DNA of 9,617 nt, taken from Treponema sp. Its GTDB lineage: Bacteria; Spirochaetota; Spirochaetia; Treponematales; Rectinemataceae. Positions 1 to 7,270 of this stretch are shown in pieces. A model generated the notes under the pieces. The model was not told the origin of the DNA, ran no database searches, and saw only the letters and a list, made by a program, of their open reading frames with translations. Position 1 is the first letter of the stretch. Each line of letters begins with the position of its first letter. The position numbers were made by a program, and so were the translations under genes. The stretch lies in the NCBI GenBank assembly GCA_017849315.1, contig JAFIHQ010000014.1:1-9617 (forward strand). Direction: 5' to 3'.

Positions 1-2503
1 AGTAAAAATACTTCTCAGAGTTGATTGATTCTATTGAACTGGCAAAAGATGACGATGAGCCATCGCTGGTAGCAATATTGAGATAACTTTCAAGAAGTCC
101 GCGTCCAAGCGCATTCCGTGGTGAGATTGCAAACAGGCTTCCAGAGAATATTGTCCCAATTGAGTTCTTTCCAAGGTTGCGCGGATCTCCAATTCGGACA
201 CTTTGCACAATGAGCCCAGAAGGCAAAACCGAGTTCAGTGCATTCAAAAAACCCTCGTTATCATTAATCACAAAATCGCTTGCAAGCCAGGCCGAACAAA
301 TCTCAGCATCAGATTCAAAGCCAAGCGACAAAGGAGGCGTAAACTCAAGTCTGGCTATAGGATTAAAACCCTCAGAAAAGCGAACAGGGATCCCCAAGAT
401 TAAAAAAGCTCGAGCAAAAACATTCGGAACCGAGTGTAACGGATAGAAAGCTGCCTGGTCCCTCTTTCTGTACTTCAAAATTAGCCTTTTATCTTCAAGC
501 AGTGATTGGTGAAAGTCTCCGATTGAAAAACTCTCCAGCAACTTGGCTTTTGATATGGCCTTCTTTCCAAGTGGTCTTGCAGTACTTTTGCTGCTCGTAG
601 CGGCATCAGAAAGCTCTTTTAGTTGTATACTATTGCATACAATATGGGCATTTTTGTTGCATGCTCCACACGGATGCTCGCAAGGGTCGGCGCATGGCAC
701 TGTAGGTATGCTATTCATTGAATTATTTAATTCATGATCATAATAAGAATTAGATACATTAAGTGACACGTCCTTCCAGATTGGCCTGTTTAAGTCCTCG
801 CGAGGCCTTCCGCTTAGCATACGAGCAATCCACTCATTCTCATTCAGGCCGAGACTCTGTGCGTGTTCCTTTATGGCTTCTCGCCACGCATCTCTCTTCA
901 TGTACTCATCCCACGCATCAAGTCTTGCCCCATTTCTAAAAGCACTCAGGATAACATCCCCTACCCCATCATCCCCGCGGCAGATAAGCCCCTCAAGAAC
1001 CGATGAGAAAGGTGAATGATAAGAAATCGATATTGAACGAAACTGTCTTAAAGAGTCCTTTATTCTATGAATGCAATTGAGGGCTTCTTCTTCGCTCAGT
1101 TGGGCCTGCTGTTCGTAAGGAGTATGGGGCTTTGGTACGAAAGTGCCAATTGTTACATTAATCGCCATCTTGGACTCCACAGAAACCTGCCGCAAAAAGG
1201 CGCTGATGGCATCTGCCTCGCCCATTCCTTTGCCTGGTACTGGCAAGCCGATCATGAAGTAAAATTTGGCAGACCTGAAGCCGAGGCTTCGCGCTTCTTT
1301 AAGAATGGAAAGAATTTTCTCCAGGCTGACTGCTTTGTTTATAGCGAATTGCCATGCTTCTATGGGTGTTTCCACTGCGAACGTCAATCCGGACTTGCGG
1401 ACTTCAGAAAGCTGAGCCAGCAGTGGTAGCGTAAAAGAGTTTACCTTAAGGCTGGGCAACTGAAACGAAACGTGTCTCTCCTTCCACTTCTCATTCAAGG
1501 ACCGAAACATACTGACAATATCCGGATAATCTCCACTCGAGAGTGAGGCCAATGTTATTTCTTGATAACCACCATCTTCAACAAGAATACGGACTTCCTC
1601 GTCGATACATGCCGAGCTCTTAATTCTTTGTGGACGATAAAAATAACCTGCGTGGCAGAATCGGCAACCATTCGGACACCCACGCATTATTTCGACACTT
1701 CCGTGGCTCTGAACTGTCGGCAATACTGCCACTGGATAGGCTGTAAAGGCAGTCGTGGTAGAGAACTGATCAAAAACGGCCCTCACTGTCTTAGGCGACT
1801 TCGAGCGAACACCATCTTTGCAGGGCTCTCCGCTTTGGCAGTCGGAGTTTACTTCATAGGGTATCCACACCTGATCCAGCGTGCGGATCTCTTCAAGAAA
1901 CTTCGTCCTCATTTCTTGCGCTTTGCTTTGCGACTTTATGTCCGCGAGTCGGCGAACAAGTTCATAAAAGCCTGCTTCAGCCTCGCCGATATAGACGGCA
2001 TCCAGAAATTTACCGAAAGGATGAGGGTTTGTAATCGCAGGACCTCCAGCAATTACCACAGGACTTGTGCTGTCGCGTTCTTCCCGAAGTAATGGTACCT
2101 TGCCAGCCTGCAAAATAGTGAGCATATTGGTAGCTAACAACTCGTAGCCAACTGAGAATGCTATAATGTCACATTGGAATAGAGGGATCCCGCTTTCTAG
2201 CGTATAGAGCGGAATATCACGCTCCTCGAGCAGTTTTTCAAAATCTGGAGCTGGCGCAAATACCCGCTCACACACAACGGAGTCGCTCATCGTGGATAAT
2301 TGATTATAGAGCAAACGAATAGCGTTATTGGACATTCCTATTTCGTAAAGATCAGGGAAACACAAAGCTATACGAAGTCGTGCATCTGTTTGATCTTCAA
2401 TTGGCGAATTAGACCCCAATTCTCCGCCCAAGTACCTAGCCGGTTTTTCCACTTTATGAATCGAACCAGCTAAATCTCTAAGCGGATCAACAAATATTGC
2501 CAT
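1..2503 (-). CDS. Radical SAM protein, TIGR03960-like, fused to DUF2344 (3' end cut by window edge)
   Basis: I translated this frame by hand from the ATG at 2503 to base 1: 834 codons without a stop, so the gene continues past the left edge. Residues about 44-180 form the N-terminal, B12-binding-like region, with a DLYEIGMSN motif and IAGGP. The radical SAM core follows at about 265-490. Its CX3CX2C motif, MRGCPNGCRFC, places C276, C280 and C283 as ligands of the 4Fe-4S cluster that cleaves S-adenosylmethionine. Further family blocks are EITLASLSSGDYP and KFYFMIGLP. A Cys cluster (C604, C608, C612, C615) precedes a linker, then a DUF2344 (TIGR03936-type) domain from about 675 (KYRKRDQAAF, SEGFNP, PPLSLGFESDAE). 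The start is supported by AGAGG 9 nt upstream and by the family-like N-terminus KPARYLGGELG. The substrate of this family is not established and I do not assign one. It lies 80 nt behind rodA and may be co-transcribed. The family call is firm, the function open. Confidence 0.9.
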   Translation of the reverse strand, partial: MAIFVDPLRDLAGSIHKVEKPARYLGGELGSNSPIEDQTDARLRIALCFPDLYEIGMSNNAIRLLYNQLSTMSDSVVCERVFAPAPDFEKLLEERDIPLYTLESGIPLFQCDIIAFSVGYELLATNMLTILQAGKVPLLREERDSTSPVVIAGGPAITNPHPFGKFLDAVYIGEAEAGFYELVRRLADIKSQSKAQEMRTKFLEEIRTLDQVWIPYEVNSDCQSGEPCKDGVRSKSPKTVRAVFDQFSTTTAFTAYPVAVLPTVQSHGSVEIMRGCPNGCRFCHAGYFYRPQRIKSSACIDEEVRILVEDGGYQEITLASLSSGDYPDIVSMFRSLNEKWKERHVSFQLPSLKVNSFTLPLLAQLSEVRKSGLTFAVETPIEAWQFAINKAVSLEKILSILKEARSLGFRSAKFYFMIGLPVPGKGMGEADAISAFLRQVSVESKMAINVTIGTFVPKPHTPYEQQAQLSEEEALNCIHRIKDSLRQFRSISISYHSPFSSVLEGLICRGDDGVGDVILSAFRNGARLDAWDEYMKRDAWREAIKEHAQSLGLNENEWIARMLSGRPREDLNRPIWKDVSLNVSNSYYDHELNNSMNSIPTVPCADPCEHPCGACNKNAHIVCNSIQLKELSDAATSSKSTARPLGKKAISKAKLLESFSIGDFHQSLLEDKRLILKYRKRDQAAFYPLHSVPNVFARAFLILGIPVRFSEGFNPIARLEFTPPLSLGFESDAEICSAWLASDFVINDNEGFLNALNSVLPSGLIVQSVRIGDPRNLGKNSIGTIFSGSLFAISPRNALGRGLLESYLNIATSDGSSSSFASSIESINSEKYFY

Positions 2504-2512
2504 AGAAGTTTT

Positions 2513-2517
2513 CCTCT
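2513..2517 (-). promoter_or_regulatory. Shine-Dalgarno site of the radical SAM gene
   Basis: The minus strand reads AGAGG followed by 9 nt and then ATG at 2503. It supports this start, with which the protein begins in the manner of its family. Confidence 0.6.
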
Positions 2518-2525
2518 CAAAAAAG

Positions 2526-2531
2526 AGTATA
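2526..2531 (-). promoter_or_regulatory. Possible -10 element ahead of the radical SAM gene
   Basis: The minus strand reads TATACT, five of six matches to the sigma-70 -10 consensus, 22 nt before the ATG. No good -35 hexamer lies 16-18 nt upstream (candidates such as AAGTTC match poorly). If real, it would give a leader of about 16 nt that just includes the ribosome binding site. This is weak evidence for a secondary promoter in the only sizeable gap of the operon. Confidence 0.2.
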
Positions 2532-2538
2532 AGTCCTA

Positions 2539-2574
2539 GACTTTTGCTGAACTTGGGAGAAGGAGCAAAAAGTC
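2539..2574 (-). other. Imperfect hairpin in the rodA-radical SAM gap
   Basis: GCAAAAAGTC (2565-2574) and GACTTTTGC (2539-2547) are inverted repeats with one bulged base around a loop of about 17 nt. On the minus strand the structure starts a few bases after the rodA stop. It is AT-rich, and the nearest T run (CTCTTTTTTG) comes about 15 nt after the stem, so it is a poor intrinsic terminator. It could attenuate or process the transcript, or be chance. Confidence 0.25.
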
Positions 2575-2583
2575 AGGCTATAT

Positions 2584-3924
2584 TCAATAAACACGATAGC
2601 GTCGGGCAGAGATCCCAAGCATCAACCCCGTGGAAACCATTGCCGCCCACAAAGAAGATCCCCCGTAGGAAATGAAATACAGAGGTATGCCAGTGATAGG
2701 CATAATGCCAATTGCCATGCCTATATTGATCAGGAAATGAAAAAAGAACATTCCCCACAGTCCGGCACATACAAGCGACGAGTACCGGTCATTCGTTGTA
2801 TCCATTACCCTAATGATGCGATAAAAGAAGAAGCAAAAGAGACTAATTACGAGAAGGCTGCCGATAAAACCACCTTCTTCCGCGATTATCGAAAAGATAA
2901 AATCGGTACTTTGTTGAGGAATGAATCTTGCATGGCTTTGGGAACCCTGCATGTAGCCTTTGCCCCAGAGGCCTCCCGACCCAACTGCCGTTACACTCTG
3001 TAAGATGTTCCAGCCCGCCCCCTGTGGGTCGATGTTGGGATTGACAAAGACCAGCAGTCGCATAATCTGATACTCTTTCATCACCTTGCCTGCTATTGTA
3101 GACAACAGGATGGAAACAGAAATCAGTATTGCAAAGTACGCGATCCAAAAATAGGGCTGTTTCTTAAACTTCAGCCAACCAAACAATGACAAACCTACAA
3201 TAAGGACAATTCCAGACACGGCGAGCGTTGGCAAGGAGTTACTTTGAAAGAAAACCTCCAGCAAGTTGCCTGGTGGCAAGAAATACTTTCCTATCAAGGG
3301 GAAGATCAAAAACAAAAAGGTAAAGACAACTACCAGTAAAATAAAGAACACATAGCGCTTGTCCACTTTTGCCTGTGCAAGCATCGCCAACAGGATTGGA
3401 AAAAAAACGATAGCGGAGCCAAAATCGGGTTGCGAAAGTATAAGCAATACAGGAATTCCGATAATCAGACTGGAATAGACAAGACGTCTTACATCGGTTT
3501 CTTGTTCGGAGCTTTCCAAATATTTGGCCAGAAAGAGAATGGTTGCAACTTTTGCAAATTCTGAAGGTTGAATTCCGTAAGAACCAAAGCCAATCCACGC
3601 CTTGGCGCCATTGACGACCTTGCCTGCAATCCGAGTATAGATGAGTAACAGAATAGTCGCAGCATAGACAAAGAACATGTAGTCTTTGAGCCGTGACAAG
3701 TCCAATGACAGTGCTACCACCATCAAAACCAAACCAGTCACAGCCCACACTGCTTGCTTCAAATACTCATCGGAGAAGCGGAATCCCTCGGCGTCGACAC
3801 CAGAAGATGCGATGGCTAGAATCCCAATTGTTACAAGAGCAAGCGCCGCGAACAACATAAAATAATCTATGTCGGCAAAGAATTTTGAAGGTTGGAACCG
3901 TCTCGATTCCGGTGAATTCGCCAT
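2584..3924 (-). CDS. rodA: RodA, SEDS peptidoglycan glycosyltransferase of the elongasome
   Basis: RodA is a polytopic inner-membrane enzyme that polymerises lipid II into glycan strands for side-wall growth, paired with PBP2. The 446-residue protein carries the SEDS signatures in order: a GAKAWIGFGSYGIQPSEFAK block (106-125), QPDFGSA (165-171), the catalytic region NPNIDPQGAGWN with D299 as the equivalent of the essential Asp (D262 in E. coli), GSGGLWGKG (315-323), the HTDFIF-like STDFIF (339-344), and ITGIPLYFISYGGSS (410-424). It is longer than typical RodA (about 360-370 in E. coli and Thermus). Most of the excess is a segment at about 211-278 with two additional hydrophobic stretches. 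The ATG follows the mrdA stop directly (TAG-ATG) with no strong Shine-Dalgarno, which suggests translational coupling. FtsW is the other SEDS possibility, but the neighbours and the DPQGAGW context favour RodA. Confidence 0.96.
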   Translation of the reverse strand: MANSPESRRFQPSKFFADIDYFMLFAALALVTIGILAIASSGVDAEGFRFSDEYLKQAVWAVTGLVLMVVALSLDLSRLKDYMFFVYAATILLLIYTRIAGKVVNGAKAWIGFGSYGIQPSEFAKVATILFLAKYLESSEQETDVRRLVYSSLIIGIPVLLILSQPDFGSAIVFFPILLAMLAQAKVDKRYVFFILLVVVFTFLFLIFPLIGKYFLPPGNLLEVFFQSNSLPTLAVSGIVLIVGLSLFGWLKFKKQPYFWIAYFAILISVSILLSTIAGKVMKEYQIMRLLVFVNPNIDPQGAGWNILQSVTAVGSGGLWGKGYMQGSQSHARFIPQQSTDFIFSIIAEEGGFIGSLLVISLFCFFFYRIIRVMDTTNDRYSSLVCAGLWGMFFFHFLINIGMAIGIMPITGIPLYFISYGGSSLWAAMVSTGLMLGISARRYRVY

Positions 3925-5781
3925 CTATTCTGCCCGTCCCCTGAGTTGCGTTGAATCCAAATTGACGTGCACTGTCTTGGCTGCAGTTTCTGCATCTTGA
4001 CCGGCAAAAATAGCCTGATAGATCACATTGGCGGCATAAGGTGCCCACCACTCCCATGGATTACTTGCTTCAATCATAGTTACTACGACAATCTGATCCT
4101 CGACTGGTGCATCGTATGGTCCGTACGATGCAAACCAGGAATGCCAACGGTCCTTGAGGCCCACTTCAGCTGTACCGGTCTTACCTGCAACCTGTACCGC
4201 TTTTGTGGACACCGGCACGCGCGCCGAGCCAACAGTGATGACCCCACGAAGGTACTCTCGAACCTTTGCAAATGTCTCTTTGTTGATACTCACCTTCGAA
4301 AGTTCTTCCGGTTCCACCTTTTGGACAACTGCACCGGTATCCGGATCCCGAATTTCCTTAAGAATGTGTGGCCTGTAGATCACACCATCATTGACAATCA
4401 TGGCAATCATGTCTGCTACCTGCAAGGGTGTCGCCAACATGTAGCCTTGTCCAATCGAAAGATTCATAGTATCTCCAGGAGTCCATTTTTCGTTATAGGT
4501 CTTTTGCTTCCATTGGGGATTTGGCACGAAGCCCGAATTCTCTCCTGGTAAGTCGACACCTGTCGGTTTTCCATATCCATAAAGCCCGGCATAATTGACA
4601 ATATTCTCTACTCCCAAGTAGTCTCGGCCCGCAAGCCAAAAATAGATGTCGCAGGATTGTGCGAGCGCATTTTTTAGGTCAAGTGAACCATGGCCACTAT
4701 GGACCCAGCAATTCCATTGCCTGCCACCATAGTCAAGGTGACCGGTGCAAAGTATTTTCTGTGTCTCACTCAAGACTTTCTCTTCAAGAATTCCCGTTGT
4801 AAGGACGGTCTTGAATGTCGACGCTGGTGGATATGATGACTGTACTGCTCTATTGAGTAAGGGATTATTAGGATCGGCAAGCAATTTGGCATATTCTGAA
4901 TTTGCCGCTGCCGAAGAAAAGATATTGGAGTCATACCAGGGATATGAGACCATTGCAAGGATTTCGCCAGTAGCCGGCTTCAATACAACGACCGATCCCA
5001 TTCTCTTACCGAGAGCTTTTTGAGCTATTTCCTGGATTGAACGATCTATGGTCAGCACTAGTGATTTCCCTGGAATCGGAGGTGAAACTCTATTCTGATC
5101 GGCGCTGACATCCTTACCCTTTACGTCAACACTCTTTGAAATCTTGCCATCGGTGCCTTTTAAAAGCGTATCGTATTGCTTTTCTATACCGGCCTTTCCT
5201 ATAACGTCGTCGGCTAAATAGCCTTTGTTGTAAAGAAGCTTGTATTCGTCCCTGCTCATTTCTCCAACATAACCAATTACGTGCGACAAAGACTCAAGAT
5301 CAACGTATCGCCTCACGGGCTGCGCATTCCAATAGACTCCAGGGAAATCGTCTTTCTGTTCGGCTATTTGTGCCACCGTTTCATAGTCAGTCGAGTTGGA
5401 AATTGAAATAGGTTGATAAAGATGATAGTACTTTGGCGGGATCTTTTTGTTGATCTCTCCCACAGAGATTTTCAGCATTCCAGCTAAAGCATCAAAAACT
5501 CTATTCCGCTCCGAATCCCTAATCTCGGCGGGTACAACCTCAATCGAGAACGCCTCCTCGTTTGTAGCAAGGGGGACGGTATAATTACGATCATAGATTT
5601 CGCCTCGAGGCGCTGGAATTCTCACGGACTGGACTGTATATCTTTGAGATTGCGCAAGATAGTCCTGATTTTTGTACACTTGAAGATAAAAAAGGTAGAA
5701 GACAAATACGCCAAATAGAAGCGCGGTGCTGAGTTTAAAGAACCTTGTTGTCGAATCCGATTTTCTATTCTCGAGGCTCAT
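3925..5781 (-). CDS. mrdA: Penicillin-binding protein 2, elongasome DD-transpeptidase
   Basis: This class B PBP cross-links peptidoglycan in the Rod complex and activates RodA. It has a short cytoplasmic N-terminus, one membrane anchor (about 17-35), then the pedestal/dimerisation domain with the RGEIYDRN motif (59-66), and a C-terminal transpeptidase domain. The three active-site motifs are intact: S321-T-F-K324 (acylated serine), S376-C-D378, and K534-T-G536 within AGKTGTAE. HSWF follows at 547-550. The length of 618 matches PBP2 (about 600-650). C345, C358, H364 and C377 fall where a structural zinc site is known in PBP2 of Acinetobacter (see findings). The ATG overlaps the mreD stop as ATGA, so translation is probably coupled, with TAGGA about 12 nt upstream. 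FtsI is less likely given the position between mreD and rodA. Confidence 0.96.
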   Translation of the reverse strand: MSLENRKSDSTTRFFKLSTALLFGVFVFYLFYLQVYKNQDYLAQSQRYTVQSVRIPAPRGEIYDRNYTVPLATNEEAFSIEVVPAEIRDSERNRVFDALAGMLKISVGEINKKIPPKYYHLYQPISISNSTDYETVAQIAEQKDDFPGVYWNAQPVRRYVDLESLSHVIGYVGEMSRDEYKLLYNKGYLADDVIGKAGIEKQYDTLLKGTDGKISKSVDVKGKDVSADQNRVSPPIPGKSLVLTIDRSIQEIAQKALGKRMGSVVVLKPATGEILAMVSYPWYDSNIFSSAAANSEYAKLLADPNNPLLNRAVQSSYPPASTFKTVLTTGILEEKVLSETQKILCTGHLDYGGRQWNCWVHSGHGSLDLKNALAQSCDIYFWLAGRDYLGVENIVNYAGLYGYGKPTGVDLPGENSGFVPNPQWKQKTYNEKWTPGDTMNLSIGQGYMLATPLQVADMIAMIVNDGVIYRPHILKEIRDPDTGAVVQKVEPEELSKVSINKETFAKVREYLRGVITVGSARVPVSTKAVQVAGKTGTAEVGLKDRWHSWFASYGPYDAPVEDQIVVVTMIEASNPWEWWAPYAANVIYQAIFAGQDAETAAKTVHVNLDSTQLRGRAE

Positions 5782-6311
5782 TTTCTGTGCGATCCTATCC
5801 TCTCGCTCGGTGTTCTCTTGGCAACAAAAAAACTGCCAGTCATATTCAAAAGGAAGAATACAAGTGGAGCAAGAACGGCATTCAAGCCAGCTTCGACCCA
5901 GAGATGAACGTCGTCAAGAAAGTAGGAGCTCAGCACAGACGGTCCAAAGATCCCGGAAAGCACAATGCTGCCTATAGCTTTTAAGAGTGTAGAAAAGAAA
6001 CCTGCAAGGAAAGGAATCCAGATGGTGTCAAGAGAGACAAACCGATTGAGCACAGAAAGTGCGTATGCTGGAAGCACATACAGGAACGCAAAATAACCAA
6101 CAGGGGCAGCAGAAAACAAGTCGCAAACCAGTCCGGAGAAAAAACCGGTGAAAGACCCTACGCTCTTTTCGTTTCTGAAGGAAACCCACAGAATGACGAG
6201 GAGACCAAGATCTGGAACGACGCCCAGTAAGAGCCCGTTTCGCAACCATGTAGTCTGCATCAGGAAAAGCAAGGAAACCAACGCAGTGGAAGACACAATT
6301 GTGGCGATCAA
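5778..6311 (-). CDS. mreD: MreD, integral membrane component of the Rod complex
   Basis: MreD is a small inner-membrane protein that binds MreC and is needed for correct elongasome function. The 177 residues are largely hydrophobic, with about five to six membrane segments (near 5-20, 29-46, 53-68, 72-90, 99-121 and 140-163). The family-like stretch is GFFSGLVCDLFSAAPVGYF (56-74), with its conserved G...GL..D pattern. The first codon is TTG at 6311, overlapping the mreC stop (TTGA). A G-rich stretch (GGGGGG) ends about 8 nt upstream. The next in-frame ATG (M18) would remove most of the first membrane helix, so the TTG start is preferred. The gene ends in ATGA, shared with mrdA. Sequence conservation in MreD is low, so identity rests on topology, this motif and position. 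Confidence 0.92.
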   Translation of the reverse strand: MIATIVSSTALVSLLFLMQTTWLRNGLLLGVVPDLGLLVILWVSFRNEKSVGSFTGFFSGLVCDLFSAAPVGYFAFLYVLPAYALSVLNRFVSLDTIWIPFLAGFFSTLLKAIGSIVLSGIFGPSVLSSYFLDDVHLWVEAGLNAVLAPLVFFLLNMTGSFFVAKRTPSERIGSHRK

Positions 6312-7258
6312 GGATTAGCCCCCCGAATTGCAGAATCTGAGTTTTTCACATTTGTGGCAGTGCTGGATTGACCCGCAGCAGCACTGGACTGAGCCTGCTC
6401 AGACTGAGTTTCAGCAGGATGGTTCTGGAGAACAAAAAGATATTCGAGTTTTGCAAATGGTACCGCTGGTTCTAGGTAGATAACAGCTGAACTGCCATAA
6501 TTTGGCACAATGACTTCTTTTACTCTACCAATGGCTAAATCGGGAGGAAAAATCGAGTCGAGTCCGCTTGTTACGACAACGTCGCCCTTTTTTATCTCCC
6601 CAGCATTCAATTTCGAGACATACCGCATTACCAAGGGGTCGTCTTCACTGCCCTGGCCGTTAACTAACCCACTTATTCTGGAACTGGAGAACCTCGCTGA
6701 GACAAAAAAACGCTGATCGAAAAGCGGTATAACAACGCTCGAGTTTCTCCGCACTTCGGTGATTTTACCTACCAGGCCTTCGACGCCATCGTAAAATGCA
6801 ACCACAGCCATGTTGTGACCGACACCCGCGGAAGACCCCTTATTGATGATATAGCTTGAATAAATATTTGACGGGTCTCGCGCCACTATTTGAGCTGCCG
6901 TCTGAATTGTGCTCACGTTCTGGGCAAAACCGAGTTGTTCTTTCAGACGCGCATTCTCGGCCTGTACCTGTGCATAATCTCGCTGCATGGCAGAATACTC
7001 ATCCATTTTTTTTACAAGTTGATCGTACTGCTGCTGGAGATTAGCTAATTCTTTGATTGAAAACACAGTGTCACGAAAGAAAGTCGCTATCGAAGAAAAA
7101 AAGCTCTGAACTGATCCTGCAGCGTCTGCTCCCAACTCCGGGACTTTGTTTATTGCCTTTGTTGAAACGCCAAGCAAACCAAGAGAAACGGCTAGCAGCA
7201 CAATAGAGACAACATGCACAGAAGCCATGCCGCGGTCGGGGCGGCGTTGGATCGCCAT
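6308..7258 (-). CDS. mreC: MreC, periplasmic scaffold of the Rod complex
   Basis: MreC bridges cytoplasmic MreB/MreD and the periplasmic domain of PBP2. The 316-residue protein has a basic N-terminus (RRPDRG), one membrane segment (about 13-33), and a heptad-like coiled coil (about 65-110, LANLQQQYDQLVKKMDEY through ENARLKEQL). The MreC beta-barrel domain follows at about 115-278, with family-type stretches ARDPSNIYSSYIINKGSSAG, GLVGKI, VIPLFDQRF and KKGDVVVTSGLDSIFP. The last 35 residues are a Q/S/A-rich tail with no clear fold. The length is normal (270-370). The start is supported by AAGGA 7 nt upstream, overlapping the mreB stop. The 3' end overlaps mreD by 4 nt. Confidence 0.95.
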   Translation of the reverse strand: MAIQRRPDRGMASVHVVSIVLLAVSLGLLGVSTKAINKVPELGADAAGSVQSFFSSIATFFRDTVFSIKELANLQQQYDQLVKKMDEYSAMQRDYAQVQAENARLKEQLGFAQNVSTIQTAAQIVARDPSNIYSSYIINKGSSAGVGHNMAVVAFYDGVEGLVGKITEVRRNSSVVIPLFDQRFFVSARFSSSRISGLVNGQGSEDDPLVMRYVSKLNAGEIKKGDVVVTSGLDSIFPPDLAIGRVKEVIVPNYGSSAVIYLEPAVPFAKLEYLFVLQNHPAETQSEQAQSSAAAGQSSTATNVKNSDSAIRGANP

Positions 7259-7265
7259 ATAATTT

Positions 7266-7270
7266 TCCTT
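7266..7270 (-). promoter_or_regulatory. Shine-Dalgarno site of mreC overlapping the mreB stop
   Basis: The minus strand reads TAAGGA: the last two bases of the mreB TAA stop are also the first two of AAGGA, 7 nt before the mreC ATG. Ribosomes ending mreB finish on the mreC initiation site, which fits coupled translation. Confidence 0.7.

Noticed and set aside
705..745. AT-rich palindromic stretch (TGAATT-ATTT-AATTCA) as a regulatory site
   Set aside because: It lies inside the radical SAM coding frame and encodes an Asn/Ser-rich linker. A 6-bp inverted repeat in AT-rich DNA is expected by chance.
1562..2092. Plus-strand open frame of 176 codons, and the smaller plus-strand frames at 177-446, 543-737 and 1067-1429
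   Set aside because: All lie antisense to the continuous 834-codon radical SAM frame, which carries clear family motifs. The plus-strand translations show no domain-like pattern.
3239..3748. Minus-strand frame of 169 codons in another phase inside rodA, and similar ones at 2843-3148 and 3767-4057
   Set aside because: They overlap the true RodA or PBP2 frames out of phase and encode unstructured Cys/Arg-rich sequence.
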